Assembly: GCA_002842215.1 (NCBI GenBank)
Contig: PHCC01000001.1
Span: 78,238 to 142,237 of the forward strand
Length of the DNA stretch: 64,000 nt
Direction: 5' to 3'
Source: Betaproteobacteria bacterium HGW-Betaproteobacteria-9
Lineage (GTDB): Bacteria; Pseudomonadota; Gammaproteobacteria; Burkholderiales; Burkholderiaceae_C
Part shown: positions 48,097 to 56,691 of the stretch, in pieces
Numbering within the stretch: position 1 is the stretch's first letter
Layout: each line of letters begins with the position of its first letter
Notes under the pieces: model-generated
What the model was told of the DNA's origin: nothing
Database searches by the model: none
Seen by the model: only the letters and a program-made list of their open reading frames with translations
Translations under genes and position numbers: made by a program

Positions 48097-48870
48097 TCAA
48101 CTGTCCGCGAAAGCGCGTTCGATCACGAACTGGCCCGGGCGTGTCGTGTTGCCTTCGGCAAAGCCGCGCTTCTCGCAAAGCGCCTTCAGGTCGCGCAACA
48201 TTTCAGGGCTGCCGCAGATCATCACTCGATCTTCGGCCGGGTTCAGCTCGGGCAGGCCCAGGTCTTTGGCCACCTGACCGTTGTCAAGAATCACCGGAAT
48301 GCGACCCTGGTGAACAAAGGGCTCGCGCGTGACGGTGGGGTAATACAGGAACTGCTGTTGCACCATCTCGCCGAGGAACTCGTCCTGCTTGAGCGTGTGT
48401 TCCAGCATCTCGCGGTAGGCCAGTTCCTTGACCTCGCGCACACCGTGGATCAGCACCACCTGTTCGAATTTTTCGTAGGTCTCTGGGTCGCGCACGATGG
48501 ACAGGAACGGTGCCAGACCGGTGCCGGTGGCCAGCAGGTACAGGCGCTTGGCCGGCAGCAGGTAGTCGATCAGCAGCGTGCCCGTGGGCTTGCGACCCAC
48601 CACGATGCTGTCACCCACCTGGATGTGCTGCAGGCGCGAAGTCAGCGGACCATCCTGCACCTTGATGCTCAGGAACTCCAGGTGTTCGGCGTAGTTGGGG
48701 CTGGCGATGCTGTAGGCGCGCAGCAGCGGCTTCTCGTTCACGCGCAGGCCGATCATGGTGAAGTGCCCGTTGGAGAAACGCAGCGCCTGGTCGCGGGTGG
48801 TGGTGAAACTGAACAGGCGGTCGGTCCAGTGGTGCACGCTCAACACGCGCTCTTCCAGAAATGCACTCAT
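48097..48870 (-). CDS. fpr: ferredoxin-NADP reductase
   Basis: A 257-aa flavoprotein of the bacterial Fpr type. It has FAD-binding RAYSIASPNYAEHLEFLSIK (RxYS), then VGRKPTGTLLIDYLLP, the NADP-binding LLATGTGLAPFLSIVRDPET near residue 110, and ICGSPEMLRDLKALCEKRG. It ends with a short aromatic-less tail (VIERAFADS). It exchanges electrons between NADPH and ferredoxin or flavodoxin. It is placed between dsbB and yggX, whose product also serves iron-sulfur protection, so oxidative-stress expression is plausible. Confidence 0.93.
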   Translation of the reverse strand: MSAFLEERVLSVHHWTDRLFSFTTTRDQALRFSNGHFTMIGLRVNEKPLLRAYSIASPNYAEHLEFLSIKVQDGPLTSRLQHIQVGDSIVVGRKPTGTLLIDYLLPAKRLYLLATGTGLAPFLSIVRDPETYEKFEQVVLIHGVREVKELAYREMLEHTLKQDEFLGEMVQQQFLYYPTVTREPFVHQGRIPVILDNGQVAKDLGLPELNPAEDRVMICGSPEMLRDLKALCEKRGFAEGNTTRPGQFVIERAFADS

Positions 48871-49205
48871 GGTCTTGGGTCAGATGAACGGCCGCCCCTT
48901 GGCTGGCCTGTGAAAAAACTGGGCAAGCGGAAAGGGAAAACCCTGATCGATCACCGCGTGGATAACCAGTAATTGTAAAAGTCTTGCCGACCGTCCCTTT
49001 TGCGATATGTCAGGAACCGGATCGGCCACGACCGGAAGTCGCCCCGAGGGCCTTCATTCGTTGATACAGTCGGTGATTCGGGCACTCAAGCCCCCGGCGC
49101 GTCTCAAACGTTCAGGCGTTCGCATGATGCCCACAAGCTTATAAAACCGGAAAGAATAAATTTTCATTTCGGTTATACGGAAATCCATCTTAAACAGGAA
49201 ACCCC

Positions 49206-49484
49206 ATGGCACGCACCGTCAACTGCATCAAGCTCGGCAAAGAAGCTGAAGGCCTGGACTTTCCGCCCTACCCGGGCGAACTGGGCAAGCGCCTGTATGA
49301 AAACGTGAGCAAGGAAGCCTGGGCCGCCTGGCTCAAGCACCAGACCATGCTGCTCAACGAAAACCGCCTCAACCTGGCCGACGCGCGTGCGCGCCAGTAC
49401 CTGGCCCGCCAGATGGAAAAGCACTTTTTCGGCGAGGGCGCCGACGCCGCCGCGGGCTATGTTCCGCCGGCTGACGCCAGCTGA
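49206..49484 (+). CDS. yggX: Fe(2+)-trafficking / oxidative damage protection protein YggX
   Basis: A 92-aa protein with the family's start [20 protein letters not shown] (single conserved Cys) and [37 protein letters not shown]. YggX protects iron-sulfur clusters and limits labile iron. The 335-bp gap to fpr contains an AT-rich stretch (49138-49200) suited to a promoter; a GGAAACCCC stretch immediately precedes the ATG. The FAD-oxidoreductase gene follows after 9 bp. Confidence 0.93.
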   Translation: MARTVNCIKLGKEAEGLDFPPYPGELGKRLYENVSKEAWAAWLKHQTMLLNENRLNLADARARQYLARQMEKHFFGEGADAAAGYVPPADAS

Positions 49485-49493
49485 GGCCGGCCG

Positions 49494-50654
49494 ATGCCTT
49501 CTGCCCTGGTGATCGGGGCCGGACTCGCTGGGGCCGCCAGTTGTGTGGCGCTGGCCCGACGTGGCTGGCGACTGACCTTGCTGGACGCGGCCGATGGACC
49601 GTCCTTGGGTGCATCGGCGCTGCCGGTGGGCATGCTGAGCCCGCACGTCACCCGCGCCCCCACGCCGCTCTCCCGCCTGTGCGCGCTGGGCGTGTCCGAC
49701 ATGCGCGCCCAGCTGGAGCGACTGGTTCCGCCAGGCCGGGGCTGGCAGCCCTGCGAAGTCGACAACCTGGGGCACGACCCCGGGCGATGGCCCGCGGCGC
49801 TGGTGCGACCTTCCGCGCTGGTTGAAGCCTGGCTCGACGAATGCCGGCGGCTAACGACCCTCACGACGCGCTGGCAGAGTCCTGTCGACCGCCTGGTCAA
49901 CCGGTCCACCCCGAACCAGGCACGGTGGCAGGCCTTGGATGCCGAGGGCCAGGTGCTCGCCGAGGCACCGGTGGTGGTCATTGCCGCCGCGTTTGGCAGC
50001 CATGCCCTGCTCACGCACGAAAACGGCCCGATGGCGCCCGAGGCCCTGCCCTTGCGCCCAGTGAAAGGCCAGATGAGCCTGGCCGCCCTCCAGAGCGAGC
50101 CGCTGGCCGAACGGCCCCAGCGCAACAACGGTGTTTTCGTGCCGGTCTATGAAGACGCTGGCCTGCCGCCCCAGTGGCCGGCACGCATCTGGGCCATGGG
50201 CTCCACTTACGAGCGGGGCGACAACTCCAGCCATGTGAACGCTGCAGCGCACGAGCGCAACGCCCACAGCCTGGAGAGCATCAGTCCCGCGGCCGCCCTG
50301 CGCCAGCGCGAAACCGCCGCCCGGGGTGAGTTGCTGGGCTGGGCGCAGGTGCGCTGCGCCTCGCTGGACCGCGTGCCCATGGTGGGCGCGGTGCCCCATC
50401 TGCAGTATCTGCAAGCGCTGATGCAACAAGCCGGTGCACGGCGAGGACGTGTGCCCATGGCCGACACGCCACGCTGGCCCGGGCTTTTCATGCTGGGCGC
50501 GCTGGGTTCCCGTGGCCTGACCCTGGCCCACGCCATGGGCGAATTGCTGGCCCGACTGATCGAGGGCGAAGACCCGAACCTTGAGGCCGATCTGCTGCGT
50601 GCACTCGACCCGGCGCGTTTCGCCTGGAAACACGCCCGGCGCCAACCGGCCTAG
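49494..50654 (+). CDS. FAD-dependent oxidoreductase related to the MnmC C-terminal domain
   Basis: A 386-aa DAO-family flavoprotein. The dinucleotide-binding motif VIGAGLAGAASCVALARRGW is at the N-terminus, followed by ASALPVGMLSPHVTRAPTPL, which matches the C-terminal oxidoreductase half of MnmC (removal of the carboxymethyl group from modified U34 of tRNA). The C-terminal GLTLAHAMGELLARLI closes the FAD site. The methyltransferase half is not present, so this is a stand-alone oxidoreductase. Alternative: another glycine-oxidase-like enzyme. The stop lies at the edge of the inverted-repeat element. Confidence 0.78.
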   Translation: MPSALVIGAGLAGAASCVALARRGWRLTLLDAADGPSLGASALPVGMLSPHVTRAPTPLSRLCALGVSDMRAQLERLVPPGRGWQPCEVDNLGHDPGRWPAALVRPSALVEAWLDECRRLTTLTTRWQSPVDRLVNRSTPNQARWQALDAEGQVLAEAPVVVIAAAFGSHALLTHENGPMAPEALPLRPVKGQMSLAALQSEPLAERPQRNNGVFVPVYEDAGLPPQWPARIWAMGSTYERGDNSSHVNAAAHERNAHSLESISPAAALRQRETAARGELLGWAQVRCASLDRVPMVGAVPHLQYLQALMQQAGARRGRVPMADTPRWPGLFMLGALGSRGLTLAHAMGELLARLIEGEDPNLEADLLRALDPARFAWKHARRQPA

Positions 50655-50656
50655 GA

Positions 50657-50945
50657 CCTGTTCACACTGTTATTCCAAGTGCGAATGGCTGAAAACAGCG
50701 CCACTCGTCGTTGCACTCCTAGGCCAGACACCCAGTCTGGCCGTCGTCGCGCGCCTAGATTGGCGCTGTTTTCAGCCCATTCCCTTCGGGTTGCGGCCAA
50801 AAAAGGCCGTGCGCGGCGTTGCGAAGCCTTGCCGGGGGCGACCCCGGCTGCGTTTCGCGCCCTCGGCCAGCCCCGACAGGGGATGGGCGACACGCGCATG
50901 GCCTTTTTGATCCGCAACGCATCTTGGAATAACAGTGTGAACAGG
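50657..50945. mobile_element. 289-bp MITE-like inverted-repeat element
   Basis: It has perfect 23-bp terminal inverted repeats at 50657-50679 and 50923-50945 (outer ends CCTGTTCACACTGTTATTCC and complement). Inside is a second perfect 17-bp inverted repeat (50687-50703 with 50761-50777) that encloses GGCCAGAC/GTCTGGCC. ORFs crossing it on both strands are low-complexity. No target-site duplication is evident. It fits exactly between the stop codons of two convergent genes. Confidence 0.75.
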
Positions 50946-50952
50946 CCCTGGT

Positions 50953-51765
50953 TCAGCGCAGGCGCTCCAGGCCCTGCATCAGATCGGTCGTCTGCAGCGG
51001 CCGCCCCAGCAGCGCGTGGATGCCGGTCCGCTGGGCGTCGCGCACAACCCGCCGACGGCGCCACCAGGCGGCCAAGGGCCCCGCGTGTTCGCTGATGCCC
51101 ATGTTCAGGGCCTGTGGATTGCCCTGCCCGAAATACCGGGCCAGCGACCAGGCATCCAGATGCGGGTCGTCCAGGTTGAACACGCCACAGCAATAGGGAT
51201 GGCGCCGCATCAGGTTCATCGTGGCCTCGGTGCTGTCGACCTCATCGATCTCCGGCACAGCCATCGCCGTCAGCCCGGCACGCAAAGTCAGCCGCTCCTG
51301 TCCGTTGAGCCCGACGAGCAATGCCCGCCGCACGGGCTCGGGGCTGGGCTCAAGATCCAGATCCAGCGGGGCCGGGCGGGTGACATCGAGGTCCAGAAGA
51401 CCTGAGTCGGCCTGCCGCGCCGCGTACACAGCGTCAAGGTCGTTCAGCACGCTGGCCCACTGAATAGGGCGATCCAGCACTCGCCAGGCATGGGCCGGTG
51501 CACCCGGGCCGACCCAGATCAGGCGCTGCCCGGTGGGCAAGCCCTTGGCGTGAGAGAGCACCGCCTCCGCGCTCTCACCATCCACCAGCATCACTTCAGC
51601 GTTCATGGCGGGTGGTTTGGCGCCAGGAGCGACGAGCGGCACCCAGGGTGCATACGACAGCTCGCGAGTCTCCGACAGACGGAACACGGTGTTGAGTGCG
51701 TGCCTTTCAACATCCGAAAAGCCCACAACGCCGACAAATATCCGCTGTTTTTGCATGACGGTCAT
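50953..51765 (-). CDS. receiver-like hypothetical protein
   Basis: A 270-aa protein beginning at ATG 51765 with GAGG five bases upstream (a second ATG at 51756 is possible). Two alpha/beta halves can be read. The N-terminal one (QRIFVGVVGFSDVERHALNT, MLVDGESAEAVLSHAKG) and the C-terminal one (RRALLVGLNGQERLTLRAGL, GVFNLDDPHLDAW) both look like degenerate response-regulator receiver domains, but without the full acidic triad and Lys. No output domain is seen. It ends LQTTDLMQGLERLR. It is divergent from the TauE-type gene; the role is unknown. Confidence 0.6.
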   Translation of the reverse strand: MTVMQKQRIFVGVVGFSDVERHALNTVFRLSETRELSYAPWVPLVAPGAKPPAMNAEVMLVDGESAEAVLSHAKGLPTGQRLIWVGPGAPAHAWRVLDRPIQWASVLNDLDAVYAARQADSGLLDLDVTRPAPLDLDLEPSPEPVRRALLVGLNGQERLTLRAGLTAMAVPEIDEVDSTEATMNLMRRHPYCCGVFNLDDPHLDAWSLARYFGQGNPQALNMGISEHAGPLAAWWRRRRVVRDAQRTGIHALLGRPLQTTDLMQGLERLR

Positions 51766-51868
51766 GGTACCTCGACACCGTCTTTCTGGGCAGATGCTGG
51801 TCGTCTGAACCGCCTGCATGCTTCCCTTGCCCGGGCTTGGATCGCGGGCATTGAAAACGCGGTGTCGC

Positions 51869-51895
51869 TCGCTTATTCAAGTATGGAATAAGCGA
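51869..51895. promoter_or_regulatory. palindromic operator, probable CysB-family binding site
   Basis: TCGCTTATTC - 7 nt - GAATAAGCGA is a perfect 10-bp inverted repeat about 50 bp upstream of the TauE-type gene. TTATTC/GAATAA half sites with this spacing resemble sites bound by LysR regulators such as CysB or Cbl. It probably controls the transporter gene and the cys genes behind it. Confidence 0.6.
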
Positions 51896-51946
51896 ATGAG
51901 AAAAAAATCGTTTGGAATATATGGAGTCAAAACTACAGTCGCGTCC

Positions 51947-52738
51947 ATGCCCGAATTCGCCATCATCTTTGCCGGCTTTGCCGTGGGACTCATCGTCGGA
52001 CTGACGGGGGTCGGTGGCGGCTCGCTGATGACGCCGATCCTGATCTTCTTCTTCGGCATCAAGCCCTATCTGGCCGTGGGCACCGATTTGTTGTTCGCTG
52101 CCGTCACCAAGGCCGGTGGCACGCTGAGCCTGGCCAAGCAGCGCCTGGTGCCCTGGCGCGTGGTGGGCCAGCTCTGCGCCGGGAGCATCCCGGCCGCACT
52201 GATCACCCTGGCGGTGTTGCACCGGGTCGGCCCGGCCAACCCCCAGGTGCAGTCGGTCATGACGCACACCCTGGGCATCGCCCTGCTGCTGACCGCCGCC
52301 GCCATGCTCTACAAGGCCGCCCGCGGCAAACAGCTGCCACGCACCCTGCCCGAAGGCCAGCTGCAGGACGCGACCCACGCCCGCCACTGGAGCCTGCCGG
52401 TGCTGTTTGGCGCCGTCATCGGCACCCTGGTCACGCTCACCTCGGTCGGCGCCGGTGCCATTGGCGTGTCGGTGCTGCTGATCCTGTTCCCGCTGCTGCC
52501 GCTGCCGCGCATCGTGGCGGCCGACATCGCCTACGCCGTGCCGCTCACGCTGGTGGCCGGTCTGGGCCACGCAAGTCTCGGCTCGGTGGACTGGCCACTG
52601 CTGGCCCAACTGCTGGCGGGTTCGCTGCCCGGCATCTGGCTCGGCACACGCCTGATGCGCCACACCCCCGAGCGCCTGGTGCGCTCGGTGCTCTCGCTGC
52701 TGCTGGCCTATGCCGGCACCAAGCTGATCGCTTTCTGA
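51947..52738 (+). CDS. TauE/SafE family sulfite/sulfoacetate-type anion transporter
   Basis: A 263-aa inner-membrane protein starting at ATG 51947. Earlier in-frame codons lie in the operator region. About eight hydrophobic helices are visible, beginning FAIIFAGFAVGLIVGLTGVG. The two family repeats are marked by GVGGGSLMTPILIFFFGI and GVGAGAIGVSVLLILFPLLP. It lies 21 bp upstream of cysI in what reads as one operon, so it probably moves sulfite, sulfate or an organosulfonate linked to sulfur assimilation. Direction of transport is not readable. Confidence 0.85.
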   Translation: MPEFAIIFAGFAVGLIVGLTGVGGGSLMTPILIFFFGIKPYLAVGTDLLFAAVTKAGGTLSLAKQRLVPWRVVGQLCAGSIPAALITLAVLHRVGPANPQVQSVMTHTLGIALLLTAAAMLYKAARGKQLPRTLPEGQLQDATHARHWSLPVLFGAVIGTLVTLTSVGAGAIGVSVLLILFPLLPLPRIVAADIAYAVPLTLVAGLGHASLGSVDWPLLAQLLAGSLPGIWLGTRLMRHTPERLVRSVLSLLLAYAGTKLIAF

Positions 52739-52759
52739 TACCTATTTCCCACGAAGCCC

Positions 52760-54541
52760 ATGTACCAGTATTCCGACTTTGACCGCCAGTTCGTCCAGCA
52801 GCGCGCTGCCCAGTTCCGCGACCAGCTCGAACGCGCAGAGGAGGGCACGCTCGGCGGCGACGAGTTCAAGCCCCTGCGCCTGCAGAACGGCTGGTACATC
52901 CAGCGCTTCGCGCCCATGCTTCGAGTGGCCGTGCCCTACGGCGAAATATCCAGCGCCCAGCTGCGCGTGCTGGCGAAGATCGCGCGCGACTACGACCACA
53001 AGGAAGACCACGACGTGTCCAAGGCCAACGCGGCCCTGGCCGATGTGCCCAGCCTGCCCGACCGCTGCGGCCACTTCACCACGCGCCAGAACGTGCAGTA
53101 CAACTGGATTCCGCTGCACCGCGCGGCGGACGTGATGGACCTGTTGGCCAGCGTCAACCTGCACGGCATCCAGACCAGCGGCAACTGCATCCGCAACATC
53201 ACCACCGACGCGCTCGCCGGCATCGCGGTGGACGAAGTCGCCGACCCGCGCCCGTTCTCCGAAATCATGCGCCAGTGGAGCACGCTGCACCCCGAGTTCG
53301 CCTTCCTGCCGCGCAAGTTCAAGATCGCCATCACCGGTGCCCGCGAAGACCGCGCCGCCACGCCGTGGCACGACGTCGGCCTGCGCCTCTTGCGCAACGT
53401 GGACGGCGACCTGGGCTTCCAGGTGCGCGTGGGCGGCGGCATGGGCCGCACGCCGATCATCGGCACGGTGGTCCGCGAGTTCCTGCCCTGGAACCAGATC
53501 CTCAACTACCTCGAAGCCGTGGTGCGCGCCTACAACCGCTTCGGCCGCCGCGACAACATCTACAAGGCCCGCATCAAGATCCTGGTGAAGGCCGAGGGCC
53601 AGGCCTTCACCGACCAGGTGGAAGCCGAATACGCCGACATCATCGAAAAAGACGGCGCGCCGCACACCATCACCCAGGCCGAACTGGACCGCGTGAGCGC
53701 CTTCTTCGTGCAGCCCGAGCTGGGCTGCGACCGCAAGAGCGCCGACGCCAAGATCGCGCACATCCTCAAGGCCGCGGCCGAAGACGACGTGGAGTTCAGC
53801 CGCTGGCTCACGCAGAACGTGAAGCCGCACCAGAACCCCGACCTGCGCGCCGTCACGCTGTCATTCAAGCGCCTGGGCTCGGCCCCCGGCGATGCGAGCG
53901 CCGACCAGCTGGAGCGCGCCGCCGACCTGGCCGACCGCTTCTCCGCCGGCGAAGCCCGTGTGACGCACGAACAGAACCTGCTGCTGCCCTGGGTCAGCTG
54001 CGACCAGTTGCCCGAGCTGTGGCGGGAAGCGCGCCGCCTCGGCCTGGCCAAGCCCAACATCGGTCTGCTCAGCGACATGATCGCCTGCCCCGGCGGTGAT
54101 TTCTGCGACCTGGCCAACGCCCGCTCGCTGCCCATCGCGCAGGCCCTGCTGGCCCGCTACCAGGACCTGGACGAGCTGCACGACCTGGGCGAGATCGACC
54201 TGCACATCAGCGGCTGCATCAACAGCTGCGGCCACCACCACAGCGGCCACATCGGCATCCTCGGCGTCGACAAGGACGGCCAGGAGTGGTACCAGGTCAC
54301 CCTGGGCGGCTCCGACGGTACGCGCCTGTCGGGCGAAGCCGTGCCGGGCAAAGTGATCGGCCCGTCCTTCGCCGCCAATGAAATGACGGACGTGATCGAA
54401 GCCTTGCTCACCACCTACCGCGCAGAGCGTCAGACTGCCGAAACCTTCACCCAGACCGTCAAGCGCGTCGGCATCGATCCCTTCAAGACCGCCGCCAACG
54501 CGGTGCGCGTGGCCACCGCCCGCACACCCGTCGCAGCCTGA
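52760..54541 (+). CDS. cysI: assimilatory sulfite reductase (siroheme/4Fe-4S hemoprotein)
   Basis: A 593-aa protein of the nitrite/sulfite reductase family. The tandem ferredoxin-like and siroheme-binding repeats are visible. The substrate Arg/Lys region lies near residues 95-165 (CGHFTTRQNVQYNWIPLHR, GIQTSGNCIRNITTDALAG). The cluster ligands are ACPGGDFCDLANARS and GCINSCGHHHSGHIG (CxxxxxC ... CxxxC) near residues 442-500. It reduces sulfite to sulfide with six electrons. No CysJ flavoprotein is adjacent, so the donor may be ferredoxin, consistent with fdxA and ferredoxin reductase genes downstream. Confidence 0.92.
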   Translation: MYQYSDFDRQFVQQRAAQFRDQLERAEEGTLGGDEFKPLRLQNGWYIQRFAPMLRVAVPYGEISSAQLRVLAKIARDYDHKEDHDVSKANAALADVPSLPDRCGHFTTRQNVQYNWIPLHRAADVMDLLASVNLHGIQTSGNCIRNITTDALAGIAVDEVADPRPFSEIMRQWSTLHPEFAFLPRKFKIAITGAREDRAATPWHDVGLRLLRNVDGDLGFQVRVGGGMGRTPIIGTVVREFLPWNQILNYLEAVVRAYNRFGRRDNIYKARIKILVKAEGQAFTDQVEAEYADIIEKDGAPHTITQAELDRVSAFFVQPELGCDRKSADAKIAHILKAAAEDDVEFSRWLTQNVKPHQNPDLRAVTLSFKRLGSAPGDASADQLERAADLADRFSAGEARVTHEQNLLLPWVSCDQLPELWREARRLGLAKPNIGLLSDMIACPGGDFCDLANARSLPIAQALLARYQDLDELHDLGEIDLHISGCINSCGHHHSGHIGILGVDKDGQEWYQVTLGGSDGTRLSGEAVPGKVIGPSFAANEMTDVIEALLTTYRAERQTAETFTQTVKRVGIDPFKTAANAVRVATARTPVAA

Positions 54542-54561
54542 GCCCAGCATCCGAGAACCGC

Positions 54562-54945
54562 ATGAAACCCACGCTCCAACTCTTCCAGGCTGAAGCCGCC
54601 CCTGCAGACGAAGCCGGCACCCTGACGCTGGCCAACGATGCCGATCCGCGCGAGGCCGATCTCGACGGCGCCACCACCGTCGTGCTGCAGTTCCCCAAAT
54701 TCACCGACGGTCGCGCATTCAGCCAGGCCTTTTTGCTGCGCCGCCGCCTCGGCTTCACGGGCGAGATCCGTGCGGTGGGCGACGTGCTGATCGACCAGTT
54801 GGCGCAGATGCAGCGCAGTGGCTTCAGCCAGGCCGTGTTGCGAGCCGACCAGAGCATTGAGCACGGCCGCAAGCTGCTGGCCCAGTACGACGCCTTCTAC
54901 CAGGGCGATGCCGTGAATACCCGCCCCCATTTCGCCGCAGCCTGA
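54562..54945 (+). CDS. DUF934 protein of the sulfate assimilation operon
   Basis: A 127-aa protein typical of DUF934: FPKFTDGRAFSQAFLLRRRL, RAVGDVLIDQLAQMQRSGF, LLAQYDAFYQGDAVNTRPHF. This family is nearly always encoded between cysI and cysH in betaproteobacteria and pseudomonads and is thought to support the sulfite reductase; its biochemical function is unknown. It sits 20 bp after cysI and 18 bp before cysH, so it belongs to the same transcript. Confidence 0.88.
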   Translation: MKPTLQLFQAEAAPADEAGTLTLANDADPREADLDGATTVVLQFPKFTDGRAFSQAFLLRRRLGFTGEIRAVGDVLIDQLAQMQRSGFSQAVLRADQSIEHGRKLLAQYDAFYQGDAVNTRPHFAAA

Positions 54946-54963
54946 GCATCAGGAAGAAACACC

Positions 54964-55587
54964 ATGAACACCATCGACCTCGCCCAAGTCAACGCCGAAA
55001 TCGGTCGCAACGCACCGGGACTGGTGAACTGGGCCCTCGGCCTGGGGCAGCCCACCATCGTCACCACCAACTTCCGCCCTTTTGAAGCGGTGATCCTGCA
55101 CATGGTCGCGAGCGTGAAGCCCGATGTGCCGGTCATCTGGATGGACAACGGCTACAACACCGAAGCCACCTACCGCTTCGCCGACGAAGTGACGCGGCAG
55201 CTCAAGCTGAACCTTCAGATCTACCTGCCGCGCCGCTCCCGTGCGCACCGCGAGGCGGTGGACGGAACGACACCTGCGCTGGACGACCCGCGCCATGCCG
55301 CCTTCACTGAGGAGGTCAAGCTGGAGCCCTTTGCCCGCGCCCTGCGCGAGACGGCACCCAAGGTCTGGTTCACCGCATTGCGCGCCACCGATACCGCTGT
55401 GCGTGCCCAGATGGACCCGGTGAGCGTCAACCCCGACGGCCTGATCAAGGTCGCGCCGCTCCTGCACTGGTCGTCCAAAGACCTGTACCAGTATTGCGAG
55501 ATACACGGTCTGCCCAACAACTTCGACTATGTGGACCCGACCAAAGGCGAAGAGAACCGCGAATGCGGCCTGCACCTGGCCCACTGA
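54964..55587 (+). CDS. cysH: phosphoadenylyl-sulfate reductase (thioredoxin)
   Basis: A 207-aa protein, shorter than most CysH. The PP-loop-related core is partly preserved (TTNFRPFEAVILHMV, WMDNGYNTEATYRFADEV), with KLEPFARALRE, WFTALRATDTAVR and WSSKDLYQYCEIHGLP. The catalytic Cys is in the C-terminal ENRECGLH. The CC pair that binds the 4Fe-4S cluster in APS reductases is absent before KLEPF. By family rules this predicts a PAPS-using enzyme, but no cysC (APS kinase) is in the window. The N-terminal SGGxDS-type loop is also poorly conserved. Confidence 0.85.
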   Translation: MNTIDLAQVNAEIGRNAPGLVNWALGLGQPTIVTTNFRPFEAVILHMVASVKPDVPVIWMDNGYNTEATYRFADEVTRQLKLNLQIYLPRRSRAHREAVDGTTPALDDPRHAAFTEEVKLEPFARALRETAPKVWFTALRATDTAVRAQMDPVSVNPDGLIKVAPLLHWSSKDLYQYCEIHGLPNNFDYVDPTKGEENRECGLHLAH

Positions 55588-55606
55588 TCAGGACACAAAG
55601 ACCATC

Positions 55607-56566
55607 ATGAACGCACGCACCGAACCCGAAGTGATCCACACCGCCTTGCAGGCCGCCGCCGGCCACCACCTGAGCAACGCTCACCTCGACGCGCTCGAAG
55701 AAGAAACCATCTTCATCCTGCGCGAAGTGGCCGCCGCTTTCGAGCGCCCCACCCTGCTGTTCTCGGGCGGCAAGGACTCGCTGGTCATGCTGCGCTGCGC
55801 CGAAAAAGCCTTTGGCGTTGGCCGCATCCCCTACCCGCTGCTGATGATCGACACCGGCCACAACTTCCCTGAAGTGACCGACTTCCGAGACAGCCGCGCC
55901 TCCGAGCTTCAGGCCGAGCTGATCGTGCGCAACGTGGAAGACTCGATGAAGCGTGGCACCGTGCGCCTGGCCCACCCGGGTGAAAGCCGCAACGTGCACC
56001 AGTCGGTCACGCTGCTGGAAGCGATTGAAGAATTCCGCTTCGACGCGCTGATCGGCGGCGCCCGCCGCGACGAAGAAAAGGCCCGCGCCAAGGAGCGCAT
56101 CTTTTCGCACCGCGACAGCTTCGGCCAGTGGCAACCCAAGGCCCAGCGCCCCGAGCTCTGGACCTTGTTCAACACGCGCCTGGCCCCGGGCGAACACTTC
56201 CGCGTGTTCCCCATCAGCAACTGGACCGAGCTGGACGTGTGGCAGTACATCGAGCGCGAGCGCATCGCCCTGCCCTCGATCTACTACACGCACCAGCGCG
56301 AAGTGGTGGACCGCCGCGGCTTGCTGGTCCCCGTGACCGAACTGACCCCGCCGAAAGACGGCGAAACGGTGCAGGTGCGCGACGTGCGCTTCCGCACCGT
56401 GGGCGACATCACCTGCACCTGCCCGGTGGAAAGCCTGGCCGCCACGGCCGGCGACATCGTGATCGAGACGCTGGCCGCCGACGTGAGCGAGCGTGGCGCG
56501 ACGCGCATGGACGACAAGACCTCCGACGCTTCGATGGAGAAGCGGAAAAAGGATGGGTATTTCTAG
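55607..56566 (+). CDS. cysD: sulfate adenylyltransferase subunit 2
   Basis: A 319-aa PP-loop ATPase starting at ATG 55607; the ORF upstream overlaps cysH. The PP-loop LLFSGGKDSLVMLR lies near residue 50, then PLLMIDTGHNFPE, and FDALIGGARRDEEKARAKER near residue 150. The C-terminal WTELDVWQYIERERIALPSI and RFRTVGDITCTCPV follow. With CysN it forms ATP sulfurylase, making APS from sulfate and ATP. It follows cysH by 19 bp and precedes cysN by 125 bp, in which a hairpin repeat lies. Confidence 0.95.
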   Translation: MNARTEPEVIHTALQAAAGHHLSNAHLDALEEETIFILREVAAAFERPTLLFSGGKDSLVMLRCAEKAFGVGRIPYPLLMIDTGHNFPEVTDFRDSRASELQAELIVRNVEDSMKRGTVRLAHPGESRNVHQSVTLLEAIEEFRFDALIGGARRDEEKARAKERIFSHRDSFGQWQPKAQRPELWTLFNTRLAPGEHFRVFPISNWTELDVWQYIERERIALPSIYYTHQREVVDRRGLLVPVTELTPPKDGETVQVRDVRFRTVGDITCTCPVESLAATAGDIVIETLAADVSERGATRMDDKTSDASMEKRKKDGYF

Positions 56567-56613
56567 CCCACCCAAGCACCGCGCCTAAGGGCGCGTCACC
56601 CCCTCAAGGGGGC

Positions 56614-56650
56614 GGCGCTGGCGGCCCGGCAAAGCCGGTTCCGCGGCGCC
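56614..56650. repeat. chromosomal hairpin repeat, copy B (inside the cys operon)
   Basis: GGCGC-TGGCGG-CCCGGC-AAA-GCCGG-TTCCGC-GGCGCC has the same fold as copy A (38625-38661). It lies between cysD and cysN and could attenuate transcription or stabilise the cysD-side mRNA. Confidence 0.65.
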
Positions 56651-56691
56651 CTTGAGCCCTTGAAACAGTCACCTCACTCGGATATCTCCTC

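Noticed and set aside
50679-51095. 138-aa plus-strand ORF across the MITE-like element
   Set aside because: It is generated by the element's nested inverted repeats and continues antisense into the next gene.
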